Part shown: positions 43,585 to 54,683 of the stretch, in pieces
Position numbering within the stretch: position 1 is the stretch's first letter
How the letters are laid out: every line of letters begins with the position of its first letter
DNA from: Terfezia claveryi
Taxonomy: Eukaryota > Ascomycota > Pezizomycetes > Pezizales > Pezizaceae
Direction of reading: 5' to 3'
DNA length: 64,000 nt
Assembly (NCBI GenBank): GCA_015179025.1
Contig: WHUX01000066.1
Coordinates: 1 to 64,000 of the forward strand
Made by a program: the position numbers and the translations under genes
The notes under the pieces: model-generated
Seen by the model: the letters and a program-made list of their open reading frames with translations, nothing else
Told to the model about the DNA's origin: nothing
Databases searched by the model: none

Positions 43585-45801
43585 GTACGTTGACGACTTG
43601 CATCCCAATGTTTGCGTTTGGGACGTATGTAGAGGTAGCAGGGCAAACAGATATGAACCAAATCTTGGTGAGGGCGGATGAGGTATTCCACAGGGTAGCA
43701 GCAGAGTGCCACCTGCCCCTGGAGGATTCGAAGCACGAAACAATGGTTCTCAAGAAAAAGAGGAGGAAGAGGTCCAAGGATGTCAAATGGGTGAAATGGA
43801 TTGGCATCATCATGGATGAGAGCCTGACTTTAAAGAGCACTGGAAAGGCAGGATAGCTAAAGCAAGGAAGATGCTGGGGTTACTCGGGGGGCTGGGCAAT
43901 TCTAACTGGGGGATGGGGGCTAACAGTTGGAGGGCAGCATACACAGGAATGATCAGGGCGGTGGCTTTATGGGGAGCAGAGTTAGGTTGGAGGGGCCAGA
44001 GAGACTGGGAAGAGGAGTTTGAAAAACTCCAATATCAGGCTCTAAAAAAATGTGTAAATGCAACCAATGATTCCCGCAGAGAGCTGGTGATTTTTTTTTT
44101 TTTTTTTTTTTTTTAAATACTTAATACTCCTATGCAACTCCGACAGGGAGCTATGAGGAGCCACACGGAAGCCCGGTGGGTTCAAGGGAGTGGCAAGTTA
44201 ATCTGCCAACCCCACGCAAGGACTAAATACAAAGAAGCGAGGCCCAATGCTGTCATTAACGGACTGACCGAGGACTCGGAAGCCTGACTGAGCCTCACCC
44301 CTGATGCGCAAAAATAGAAGGCAGAGAGCTGGTGAGCCAGATCCCGGGAGTGGAGTCCCCCAGGATGGCTTTGGATGCAGCTCAAGCCAGGCTGATGGGG
44401 AAGATGATGCGCGACCCCAAGGCTTTGGGCGATCTATGGTTAGGGGAGGGAACAAGGGGAAGAAACATTGAAAACGGCAGGTCCTGGGACTACTTTGGTG
44501 AACCCTTCCCACAGGAGGATGGATTCACCTCAGTCATGTCAGCTATCCGAAGTAAAACAGGGGTGCTGATAGAGGAGGGGGATGAGGTACTGAGCATTGG
44601 GGGTGACTTGGATAAGGTTCAGATTCCTCTGGTGGACTTTGGCCTGACCAGGGAGTCCAAGCCAGAGGAATGGCAGAGGAAGATCGAGGCGGCAAAGGAA
44701 GACTCTGTTGTGATATACACAGATGGCAGCAAGAGCGAACAAGGTCGTGTAGGGGCAGGGTGGTGCTCCTCGAGGGGTAGAGTAAAGGGGAAAGTAGGAA
44801 TTGGGAGGCTGATGACAGTATGGGATGGAGAGGTTACCGGAATCAAGAAGGCCTTGGGGGAGGCTAATAAGGATTGGAAACTGCTAATTCTGTCTGATTC
44901 ACAAGCAGCCTAGCAGCTGTCCAGAAGGCAGGCAAGTCAGACAAAGCTAGGACAGCTGACTTAAGGGAGGTCGGAGAGCTAGCCTTGCAGAGGCAAAAAA
45001 TAGCAGGCGAAGGAGCAGTCAGACTAGGCTGGGTTAAAGCCCATGTTGGCATTGAAGGCAACGAGCGGGCTGACTCCCTAGCAAAGGAAGGAGCAGATTT
45101 GGAATATCCAGATCAACCCCTGATTACAGAAGGGGGGCTTAAGCAGGAGTGGAGGCGGAAGAGGGAAGAAGAAAGGAGGGTAGCTGGGACGGGGCGCGGC
45201 AGGGTGGTTACCGGTAGATGGGAATGGAAGGCTAGGGTCAACTATACTCACTGCAGGACGGGGAAGGGCAACCTCCAATCCTGGCGGGCGAAGATTGACG
45301 ATACCGCTGACCCCATCTGCCGGAGGTGCGGAAGGCACGAAGAAACGGGCACGCATGTGGCCCTGGTGTGTCCCTACGGGGAAGAGATAGGTAGAAGATG
45401 GAGCACCTGGGAGGAGATGGATGAGAGAAAGAGGTGGCTCAGGACTGAAAAGGAGGGTGACAAGGAACACACGATAGATCTGGTTGAGACTTTCTTCTCA
45501 ACCTAGATCTAACCTAGAAAGGTTGTGTGTGGAAAAGGGGGTGGTGGTGGAGGTTGGCTGATGTTTTGGGAAGGGCCGGCAGAGGGCGTGGTGGCGGAGG
45601 TCTTATCACGGGGATGAGGCCGGTTAGTGGGCGTGGTGGGGAAGGGGGGGTATCTCGGTTTTTCCTTTGGTCGGGAGGTTGGGCGTTATGCAGCCCGTTG
45701 TCCCGTGGGTGTACCGAGTCTTTTAAGATGAGGGAACGGGACCGTCTCATAGCCTTAGGCTCCATAGACGTATAGACTTCAAAAAAAAAAAAAAAAAAAA
45801 A
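43585..45801 (+). mobile_element. LINE-I, 5'-truncated 2.2 kb copy with 11-bp target duplication
   Basis: TTGCGAGATTG occurs at 43574-43584 and 45802-45812. The element starts inside the reverse-transcriptase thumb region (RADEVFHRVAAECHLPLEDS, WVKWIGIIMDESL), continues through RNase H (VVIYTDGSKSE, LLILSDSQAA, LGWVKAHVGIEGNERADSLA) and the zinc motif CRRCGRHEETGTHVALVC, and ends with the 3' UTR and ~20 A. One base is lost after SDSQAA (44910), shifting the frame, and one near 43830. It is less decayed than the copy at 31.8-40.4 kb and serves as its reference. The 230-bp LINE-II element sits inside. Confidence 0.92.
44091..44320 (-). mobile_element. 230-bp LINE-II 3'-end (SINE-like) insertion in LINE-I
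   Basis: GCAGAGAGCTGGTGA is duplicated at 44076-44090 and 44321-44335. The insert starts with a T-run of about 24 and AAATACTTAATACTCCTATG, and ends near GCCTCACCCCTGATGCGC. It matches the 3' UTR of the LINE-II copy at 28.2-29.0 kb. There is no clear Pol III box A and B, so it is better called a truncated LINE than a SINE. Confidence 0.9.
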
Positions 45802-45812
45802 TTGCGAGATTG

Positions 45813-46618
45813 TCCGGGCCGTCCGGGATGGCATATTATATAGACGGGTTGGCTCAGCTGTCTACCCAACCCGACCAGCTTCGTCCAATAACGGGTACTG
45901 TAATCGCCAAGGCCACGGGTTATCGCCAAGTAACCTGTACCTTGGCAAAATATGCTCGTGAGGTTCTGCAAATACCAAGCTCAATAATAGGGTCTGGCGG
46001 TCAAATAGTATTGTGCCCGAGTTATAGGGTTCTGAAGCCTTCTCTACAACGGAGGCCTGCTACGTGCAATCAAGTGTTCAATATGGTTCGCCTGGTTGAG
46101 GGCGCACCAGATATCAAGCATTATAACGGTGTAAGTATTTCGAAAGGTTTATGTACATAAAAGCTTATCATATTCGAGAAACACAAATCACCAACCAGTC
46201 GCAGTCCAGCCCCAGCCAATATGTAACAAATCTTCTTAACCAAACATGACTGTACCTGCGCCCAACGAAAAGTAACTAGCCTGGCTCCTGACAATCCGGG
46301 CAGAAAAGAAGTTAAAATGGCAGCCCGGAGGCATAGCGTCGATTCGGAGGCATAGCAGGCTTAGATCGCAGGTTGTCTGGTTGGATCGCAGGCACGACTG
46401 AACTTGCTGGCTCGCCTGCAAAATAAGGCACGTCTAGTGTGCGCCACGGAGTATAACTCGGACCGGGTCGCCAAAACCCGCTGTGGCCAACTCGGCGAGT
46501 CGGCTTTTGGGACCGCTGGTTACTCGCCAAGCCTACCGTGTTACCTTTCTTTTTTTTTTTTCTTTCTTCCAATAGTTCAACACCCTCATTCCGTACATAC
46601 TACCTACCTATACCTAAC
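45813..46618. other. Spacer
   Basis: The first ~35 bp is the second half of palindromic repeat copy 3. A run of 13 T interrupted by C at 46547-46561 may be another retroelement tail. ORFs at 45810-46160 and 46404-46625 are unrecognised. Confidence 0.35.
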
Positions 46619-46620
46619 TA

Positions 46621-48774
46621 CGTAAAGCGCGATTATAGTCTAATGCACGTGCAAGGATACACGAGATACAACCGGACAGGAACGAAAGCATCGTATTACT
46701 CGGATCCAAGGAATAAAACCCGTACAACAATAGCAATAGGCAAAAAAATATCGGAGAACTCAAATTCCTCAATCCCAATATCCCATAACTGATTCTTAGT
46801 GCGCTACAACTCTTCAGCTGGAATAATCACCATTCTAACCCCCCCTTGACCCCGACCCTTACCATGGCCTCGACCTCGACTCCGACCAGCTTGATTCTGT
46901 GGTGTAGGCTCGCTATAGGTACGTTCTGTAAATTCTAGATTAGTATGCGAGGATCGACTGGGCTTTAGAAGTAGAATACATACCACAAAGGCTTAAAAAT
47001 GACATCGCTATTTCTAACCTCCGTAAATCAGCCCCCTCGACCTCATATTTTGCTTGTTTTGAGGTTTTTGATCGAGCTATTCTGGTCCCACCACGTCCGC
47101 GAGTAGCCTTAGTACTTCCTATTGACTTTTTAGATGCTTCAGCACGCTCTTTTGCCTCTTTTGCCTTTTGTTCTTTAGCCAACTTTTGTGCCTCCCGCTC
47201 TGCAGCCTTCTCAGCTGCTAGGGCTGCAGCAACTGCAATACAAGCTTTCTCAGCTTCAACATAGGCTCGATCCAGCGTACGAGGGCCTTGTAGCTGCTTT
47301 GTTGAACGAAGTTTTATTCGCTTATTTGAACGAAGCTCTTTGACCCCTAACGAGTTAGGATCAATGACCCGGTACTGAACAATCTTGCTTTCCATATATC
47401 CAAGGGATTTTTGGAGCTTTTCACGAGAATGAGGGGTCATATAATAGCTGAGAGCTTCTGCTCGAAGGTGGTCTATCTTAAACGGAGTACAAGGACTAGG
47501 TTGGGTTTCTTTGGTAACATTCTGATGTCGATCCACTTTTTCTGGACAATATGGCCATATTCCTGAAGCCTCAAATCTACTCAGAATATTAGTCTTAGTC
47601 AATGCTTGATCACGAGCAATGCACAAACAGTCCCAGAACTCTTGCTTTCCAAATGATTGGCCAGGGTGCTCATATATGAAGTCTTGAAGTGCAGTTCGAT
47701 ATGCTCGTCCTAAAGGTGCAAAACAAGCTATATCAAGTGGTTGCATTAGGTGGGTTGAATATGGTGGAAGACAATAAGGAACAATTCGGTAGTCAAGCGC
47801 ATATTCGACTACTGGCCAAGCGACATGAGAGCTATGCCCATTTACAATAAGCATTCGCCAGGGAGGAAGGGTATCAGGTAAGGTGTCTAAGTCGGTCAGG
47901 GTTGTATGTATATCGAAGTGCTTCATAATATAGTCCAACCCTAGATTATTGTCCATATAGCCACTGGGTGATCGGCTAAATGTTGCCTTGAATCAGTACC
48001 ATAAAATCCAACGCAATGCACTTTATTTGCCCACACAATAAATGGTGGGATCACGTGACCAGCTGCATTGATGGTTTCTAGCACTGAACAGAACTCACGA
48101 TTGACTCACGATTGCATCTGTTCTGGCTACTTTAGATTGTGCATTTGCTCGAACTATGGCTTTTTGGCGACCAACTGCTAGACCCATAATAATGCCCTTC
48201 TCATCGCAATTCCATAAATTCTCAGGGATGATCTTGTACTGTCGTATAAGGGTTCTCAAGGTGTGATACCACCTCCGCTGTTCTTCAATTGTTGCAGTAA
48301 CCTTTGCTCGTGATTTTTCTAGATATTGACAATATTTGAGCTTAATACTAGGATGCCGGGAGAGGAAGTGGCGCCCCCAGTGGATGCCTGTGATAACTTG
48401 AGAGCTTCGAGCCCGTAGGATAGCAACAGCCATTGACACAAGCATTAACATAGTAACTGGGAAAAATAAGTCGCTCATCCTCCTACACCAGTCAACCATT
48501 GCTTCCTCCTCACCAGCGCTGAGTAGTTGTTGCGTTTGGCGGGCTTTTGATCTCGGTTGGGTAATGCCCCTGCATCTCCTACGCAGGCTTTGATTCGTGC
48601 TAGCTGCTTATCATGGAGCTGGAGCTGGAGCTGGAGCTGGAGCTGCTTAATCTTTTTGGACGTCTTTGGTGGCATCGTTGCGATTTACAAATCAATAATG
48701 CCGTTGCAACTGCAGTGGAGATATTTGGGCGGAGGCCTGAGACAGAGTGCATTAGACTATAATCGCGCTTTACG
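46621..48774 (-). mobile_element. Fot/pogo-like DNA transposon with 28-bp TIRs
   Basis: CGTAAAGCGCGATTATAGTC plus TAATGCAC at 46621-46648 is repeated as a perfect reverse complement at 48747-48774. If the ends are taken at AAGCGCG, TA flanks both sides, as expected for pogo-type insertion. The 2.15 kb element holds one transposase gene on the minus strand. Confidence 0.88.
46804..48673 (-). pseudogene. Pogo/Tc5-type transposase (CENPB-like HTH and DDE_1), inactivated
   Basis: Reading the minus strand: start MPPKTSKKIKQ with a (QL)n tract (microsatellite of AGCTGG units); after a frameshift near 48570, QQLLSAGEEEAMVDW; a Tc5-type HTH (FLSRHPSIKLKYCQYLEKSRAKV); NCDEKGIIMG with the first catalytic Asp; frameshift around 48095 beside an 11-bp duplication; then VLETINAAGHVIPPFIVWA. 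A TAG near 47957 precedes NLGLDYIMKHFD. The second catalytic Asp is replaced by Asn (LIVNGHSSH instead of DGH). PYCLPPYSTHLMQPLD retains the third Asp. A Lys/Ala-rich coiled tail follows, then a 49-bp intron (46983-46935, GTATGT...CTAATCTAG) and a final exon ending in an RGRGHGKGRGQ tract. Confidence 0.85.
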
Positions 48775-48855
48775 ATTGTCACTAATTGCTTCCACTGTCA
48801 CGGATTGCTTGTATAGTCACGAATTGCTTGCACTGTCACGGATTGTTCCCACCCG
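48775..48855. repeat. ~20-bp tandem repeat beside the pogo element
   Basis: CACTGTCACGGATTGCTTG-type units repeat about four times (GTCACTAATTGCTTC, CTGTCACGGATTGCTTG, TAGTCACGAATTGCTTG, CACTGTCACGGATTG). Confidence 0.7.
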
Positions 48856-49346
48856 CTCATAAACAATACTAGGCCAAACAAAATCCTTTACCCAAATATC
48901 GGAATTAATATCAATATACCTAAAATAAAACACAACTAAAAAATCCTTTTTACATCCTACCTAAAAAACCTACATTATAATTCATGCTATTCCTCTCAAA
49001 AGCTCAAGGCTTCTGTTCGTGCAGGCACAAAGTTGAGAAAACCCCGTATAGCCCCGCAAGAGGGAATGACTGTTCCTTATCCTCAGGGATCCCAAGATTT
49101 CTAGACAGCACTAGTGGCCCGTCGATTGTCCTCATAATCAAAAATATCAACTTGCCAGTATACCATAGAAATTGTCCGATAAGCCTGTAGTCTTAAACAC
49201 AGTACGTTGGTTTTGCCCTTAGCAACCTCACCGTCCTATTCGCGATTACTGTCGTAAATACAGTTACTGTCTTTAAATACAGCTACTATCTTATACCACT
49301 GTGTAACAGGGTCCGGCTATTGAATTTAACGCTCTATCACGCCCAA
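48856..49346. other. Spacer
   Basis: Contains CCTATTCGCGATTACTGTC at about 49233, which recurs at about 49902. No gene. Confidence 0.35.
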
Positions 49347-49800
49347 CCATTATTGTTGAACTTCCCCGCCTACTGCATCTTTCTCACCAACTGCATCTCT
49401 CTCGCCTCCTGCATCTTCATCTCCAGAATTGGACCCAGGCTCATACTCATCAGTAGAAGCCGAACTAGTATCTTCGCTTTCTGAACTCTGGGTGCCAACA
49501 GTATTTTTCCAATCCTCTAATATTAATATCACATCCTCGCTGCCATCAAGTGCAATTGTTATGCCACATTTTCGAAATGACCGAACAATAGAGCCCTTGA
49601 GATCATTGGACAGCAGTTCCCAAGCCTCGCCAACCCATTGAGTAGTAAGGATACGAAGCAGTATATATATACTTTGCTATATTCCTGTTAGCACATCATT
49701 CTATGCTCAGGATTGAAGTGCCTTATATGTTGCCCACTTGTTTATTTTATTCTGATAATGATGATCTGCTATACCTTTGACTTCGTCTTCCAAATGCTTA
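49347..49800 (-). pseudogene. C-terminal remnant of another pogo/jerky-type transposase
   Basis: The minus strand reads WVGEAWELL, then IVRSFRKCGITIALDGSEDV and an acidic Ser-rich tail with GGERDAVGEKDAVGG repeats ending at 49350. The 'W..AW......I..SF.KCGI..ALDGSED' pattern is characteristic of the C-terminus of DDE_1 (pogo/Tigger) transposases. Upstream codons to ~49800 are interrupted by stops. A direct repeat (CCTATTCGCGATTACTGTC) brackets it. Confidence 0.6.
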
Positions 49801-51277
49801 TTGATACCTACATCTAAAGTTCACCATTTGGAATCGCGAACCTTATACATACTTATTGGCGGTACCCCTACAATGTCTTTTGCACCGGGTACTGCCACCA
49901 TCCTATTCGCGATTACTGTCTTAAACAATATTACTCTCTCATCGGACAATTTCTACGGTATGCTGGTAAGAATCGAATAATTTTGCGATTCATCTCTCGG
50001 CAAAAGCGCGGGATAGTGATGGATTTTGGACTGAAACTAGAGGCTGGCTCGCATATCAATGTTTCGCCTGTCAAACTATTTAGAACCACAGTAGGAAACA
50101 ATGACATTTATGCACGACTGGTCCCTTCCCCATACCCAATGTCCGAATATTGTTTTTTTTTCATCCACCAATATAGTCATGACTAATAGTCAAGATCACA
50201 ATGTGATGTGACACAACTTCTGAGTCGAACATGTTCGCCTCACATATAGCAGCCGCGGGATTATGTCAGGCCAGACACTTGAATGGAGGGAAATATCAAA
50301 TATGTAATTTGTTATCTGTATCAGGACATCTCTTCCGGATTTTTAACCACCGGCACTGGATATCTCTTCCGCGGTAGTGCCTCTAAATCTATCCGTGTCA
50401 TGAGTGGGCTATTGTACGTTCATGATCACGGTAGCGCCAGGAGCCTCATTGTATACCCGGTGACGCCCCGCGTCGTAGTCATATTAAGTTTAGAGCCGAG
50501 CATTTGGTAATCTGACTGTACGTAGGTCGATGATATCGATGAATTACGCATGCTACCCCCACGATTCAGGTACGGCAGTAGAATCGAGGAAGTGTAGACT
50601 ATGTACAGTATGTACTCGTGGAATCTGAATCTACCATCAACCCCCGAGAATCTTGCCCATCTGGGATTATATTATCTAGCTATCAGATTACCTTAGTCGC
50701 CGTTACATGTACGGACGTATTGTCCTGCAGTCAGCAGAGCCCCAACGTGTTATCCCTGTCCCTGCAGGAGAGCGGGGAGTCTTCCCAGCTGAGTGCTCGT
50801 GTTTGGAGGCCTGTACGTACCCAAGCCAACCCTCCAGTTTGTTACCTGTCCCAGGGAAGTGTCGCAAACATACAATGGAACGCCAAAGTGCACATACGGC
50901 TGCTCATGATCATCAATATATATAAAAACAAACCCACCTTTCCCCTTTGAACGAGCGGCTCTGGATAGTCAGACCCTTCGGTACAAAATATATGGTTTTC
51001 TGTCAGGCCCCCGAGGCTGGAATGCCTACAACATGGATTACGGCCGCAATGTTTTCTCCCCTGCCTGCAGCGCATGTAACCAACCACACCTCGCAGCAAA
51101 ATAAAGTTCAGCCTCACAACAAATATGATAAGTTCTCCCCGTTAGTATTTTTATTGGTCGTACAGAGTACAGCCCTGTGTCTTTGTTGATGGCATGATGT
51201 AATGTTAACTTTATTTTAAACAGCTCCAGCAGGTTGAGTCCTGGTGGCCTCAATTTTATTATCAACACATCTAGCAT
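49801..51277. other. Gene-poor
   Basis: ORFs of 67-110 codons at 49983, 50283 and 50618 show no supported family. Confidence 0.4.
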
Positions 51278-51288
51278 ACGCTGAGACC

Positions 51289-51339
51289 TTTTTTTTTTTT
51301 TGAAGTCTGTACGTCTTTGAAGCCTAAGGCTATGAGACG
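51289..51339 (-). mobile_element. Ultra-short LINE-I insertion with 11-bp target duplication
   Basis: ACGCTGAGACC at 51278-51288 and at 51340-51350 flanks a run of ~13 T and only about 38 bp of the LINE-I 3' end (GAAGTCTGTACGTCTTTGAA, GCCTAAGGCTATGAGACG). Confidence 0.95.
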
Positions 51340-51350
51340 ACGCTGAGACC

Positions 51351-51942
51351 TTATATCTGTCGTCAATTCCAAGAGGGAGATAGGATTGTTGTTTGTTATT
51401 TCTAGGTAACTGTTTTATTCTCGCTCTCATCAACCTTCCTGAATACGGGCAACGCCGGAAGTCAATCCCCGCTCTGAGGAAGATCATCAGCTCGCATGCA
51501 GCAAGGCTGCTAAAATTCCTCACTGGCAGCTGAGACATTCGTTTTGTCTCTGGAGTTACAATTGTGAGTAAGTAATTCAGATGTCGCAGTCTTCATTGAC
51601 TATTGGTTCGCATGGTTTCTAATATTCTCTGTCTCTTTGGGTTTTTTTTGTGCGCATGCTCTTTTGTGCGCAGCTAACAAGCGCGCGGGAAGCTGCCTTG
51701 ACTTGTTTTTCAATTATTTGGGTGGGAACCAGTGGGTATATATTGAGAGTTGTTGGATACGCAATCCCAAAGAAATTATCTCTATTCTCTAATATTCTGC
51801 TCCTTGCATGAGGTTGCAATATCAGGTTTGAATACCTAACGTCAGATCGCTAGTCCCAGTTCTGTTATCCTTTTAAACTCCGCTTCCCACGAGTCGCAGA
51901 GCCGCAGCGGATTTTTGGGCTTTTCCTGCAATATTTTCGAAT
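51351..51942. promoter_or_regulatory. Upstream region of the IRG-like gene
   Basis: A TATATATTGAG box lies at about 51735, 200 bp before the start codon, and pyrimidine-rich stretches occur at 51600-51660. No specific binding site can be named. Confidence 0.35.
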
Positions 51943-53532
51943 ATGAATCCTTTCACGGATTACGGCGACGACTCTTCAAACAATGAAACCACCGATACTC
52001 CCTCACTCCAGCCCCGCAATAACCGCTATAGCTTTCTTTCTGAAGCAGAAAGTGCCCTGCTCCTCCCCAACCAGCCTGAGCACACCCCCCCACCCTACCT
52101 TCATGAGATTGCCTTTCGCGAAGCAGGACTGAATGAGCCGGACTTTATGAACTTGGATCAGCACTCCAACCAGATTCCGACCCCGGAGTCACCCGCAACA
52201 CCCAGTATCTTGAACCGTGAAAGTGAGAGTATGAACGTCGACAGCTTAGGTCGAGGGCTATTTAGAAGGCCAGTTTATATTGACGACCGTGAGACTGAAG
52301 CATTCGTCATGCACGAAAGTCTAAGAACGGAGATCGAGCGGCTAGAAAGAGAGGTTGATGTGCGGACCGAGCAGATAATCATGCTCAAAGACCATCAGGC
52401 AGTTGAGCTTGTGCAAGTTCGCAGCGAACAAACAGAACTCCATCAAAAAATCGTTGACGAAAGAGGAAAACTCGAGCAGCAGCGCCAGGAGTTGGCAGTG
52501 ATGCTGGAGGAAATCTCTGGCGGCCTTGAAACGTTCGAGGGGTTTGAGCGGAGAAAGGAAACTGAGCGTGATAGGTTACTTGCAGAAGATTCGCTCCGCA
52601 AGCCAGAGATTGATTATGTGCATATCGCCGTTGCTGGCGCGAAGAACTCCGGGAGATCGAGTTTTATTAATTCAATTCGAGGGTTGAATTCGAATTCTGT
52701 TGGGGCAAATGACCACCGGGGATTACTTGCTCCCGTAGGTGGAATTGGTATTCGGGGCCCTGGAGAACGGCGGTATCATGACCCGCGCTCTAATATGAAG
52801 CACCTCCTCTGGTACGACCTTCCCTCCCCCGTTGGGCTAGCAGTGGATCCGTGGGATTACTTCAACTCTGAGGGAATGTTTGCCTATGATGCGATTGTGC
52901 TCGTGCTTAATGACTCGGGAGTGGTGGATATTACGGATATCAGTATCTTGCAACAGGCGAGGTATCGAAGACACCCCATTCCGGTTTTTTTAGTAAGGAT
53001 GAAGGCAGATATTGGAGTGGCGAATCGGATGTCTGATCTTGGTTGGGAAAGTGGACGGTGGGAGAATAGAGATGTAAAAGATGAGGAGTATTGGGAGAGA
53101 TGGGCGATGGCGAAGGATGTGTATTGTGAAAACGCGAGGGAGATGGTAGAGAGTACTCTGGCAAGGTATAGGGGCCTAGATCCAGAGAAAAGGGTTTATT
53201 TGGTTGCGAGGAAAGAGTTGACGGAGGTTGTGTCACGAATGCATCAGGCTAGTCAGAGTTCGGGGATTCAGAGGTTATCAACCCTCCACCAGCAAGCGCT
53301 GGGGCCGAGATTTGTTGATGAGGAAAGCCTGTGGAGGGATCTGACAAGAGCTGTAAATAGAATTTGGGCGGTGAAGTGCAGGGAAGCAGGAAGACCAGTG
53401 CCGCCGCCGCCGATGCACATGCAGATGTTACAGGCTCCTGGTGTGCCATTTTCGAGGGATATGGTTGTGCTGACGACCACGAGTACCGCAGCACCAATGT
53501 CACCTTCTGAGTCTGACTATGAGCTTGTTTAG
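51943..53532 (+). CDS. IRG-like (immunity-related GTPase family) protein with degenerate nucleotide-binding motifs
   Basis: This is an intact single-exon ORF of 529 residues. Residues 1-115 are polar and probably disordered; ~122-215 form a charged coiled coil. From ~225 a GTPase-like core follows the IRG pattern: VHIAVAGAKNSGRSSFINSI (P-loop 232-240), RYHDPRS, WYDLPS at 290-295, WDYFN..G.F.YDAIVLVL at ~304-322, and PVFLVRMKAD at 347-356, followed by N at 361. A helical C-terminal part contains CENAREMVESTLARY and VYLVARKELTE. In IRG proteins the P-loop is GxxxxGKS and G3 is DxPG; here Lys is Arg (R238) and Gly is Ser (S295). It may bind GTP weakly or be a pseudo-GTPase. In animals IRG proteins act in cell-autonomous immunity; the fungal role is unknown. 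No signal peptide or membrane segment is seen. Confidence 0.82.
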   Translation: MNPFTDYGDDSSNNETTDTPSLQPRNNRYSFLSEAESALLLPNQPEHTPPPYLHEIAFREAGLNEPDFMNLDQHSNQIPTPESPATPSILNRESESMNVDSLGRGLFRRPVYIDDRETEAFVMHESLRTEIERLEREVDVRTEQIIMLKDHQAVELVQVRSEQTELHQKIVDERGKLEQQRQELAVMLEEISGGLETFEGFERRKETERDRLLAEDSLRKPEIDYVHIAVAGAKNSGRSSFINSIRGLNSNSVGANDHRGLLAPVGGIGIRGPGERRYHDPRSNMKHLLWYDLPSPVGLAVDPWDYFNSEGMFAYDAIVLVLNDSGVVDITDISILQQARYRRHPIPVFLVRMKADIGVANRMSDLGWESGRWENRDVKDEEYWERWAMAKDVYCENAREMVESTLARYRGLDPEKRVYLVARKELTEVVSRMHQASQSSGIQRLSTLHQQALGPRFVDEESLWRDLTRAVNRIWAVKCREAGRPVPPPPMHMQMLQAPGVPFSRDMVVLTTTSTAAPMSPSESDYELV

Positions 53533-54681
53533 AACCAAAGGGAGCGGTGGATTGGTTCTAGACTTAGTTTGTGGCGATGTATAATCATACAATTGTAGGT
53601 ACGGTTGATCTGAATATATGCTGGAACTGAAGGAGTTGTGAAGCCGAAACATGGCATGGCAGTCTTGCCATAAGGGAAACAGATACTGGAAAGATATGGA
53701 CTCGTTTTATGCTCATGGGTTGGGGCGCAAGGTGTAATGATGTTCTCTTAGGTTTCTGAATGATATCTTTTCAGTCATTTGACGCATTAGTAGGTGTGCA
53801 CACTGTAGAGCACCAACTTTCTCCCAATCATCAAATGTGTTAAATGAACAGTGCAAGGGGGACAGTCTTTATGCGAACCCCATGCGTCATACCGTACCCA
53901 GCACCATCCCTAGCGCCCGCTATTTCTGGCGAGACATACTGTAGTTTGCCCGACGTATAAAAGAGGATGAGTACAGACCTTCCGAGGCACTGTATATATC
54001 CTTCCTGTGATCGTTTTCAGAGACTGTTCAGCTGCATCTAGAAGTAAGTCAAATAGGTGTATCCTGTGCATAGCCAACAACTGCAAGTTGTTTAGAAGTA
54101 CATACGCCGGTTAGGCATATGCATCCTACCTACTGAATCTGGAAGTGTCTACAATGTGCTCGATTGATAAAGACGTCAATTATATTGCAGCCCTCATTAA
54201 AATTTGGTGCGTGAGGCGGTCGGCATGAATGAGACATAGTCCGTTTGGAGTTTTGTATAATACGGCAATAGCCTGACTGGGCAATAACTAGCTCTCACAT
54301 GAACCAATTCCTGCATCCCAGGTTGCACATGAGACACCAGAAACTACGAGATCAACTTAAAGAGGAGAGGACAGCTTCCAAAATAACTGCCGCATCCTCT
54401 GGCAATCAAGCCCCTGACTCTTGAGCTTCTGCTGACTCGGGTGGAACGACACGGGGTCTCTCACTCTATAGGATGCGGTAGGTCTCTTATACCAACAGTT
54501 CGAAGCCGCAATGACCTCAGTATACATACTGTACGGGTAAGTGCGAGAGTTTGAATTATATATATCCCAGTACGACGCTATAAGTCACATGTCTCGGTAA
54601 TAACCAGATCTAGATGTGCATACGTCTCTCCATGCCCAAATTGCAGTAAGTATATGACGTTCTGGGGTACCGGATTCCAAG
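53533..54681. other. Intergenic
   Basis: Includes AGCGCCCGCTATTTCTGGCG at 53912, part of a 28-bp identity repeated at 58958. No ORF of note. Confidence 0.4.
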
Positions 54682-54683
54682 TA

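Noticed and set aside
46547..46561. T-run as the tail of a further LINE-I
   Set aside because: It lacks the CTCATAGCCTTAGGC...GACTTC terminus adjacent to the run; left as unassigned.
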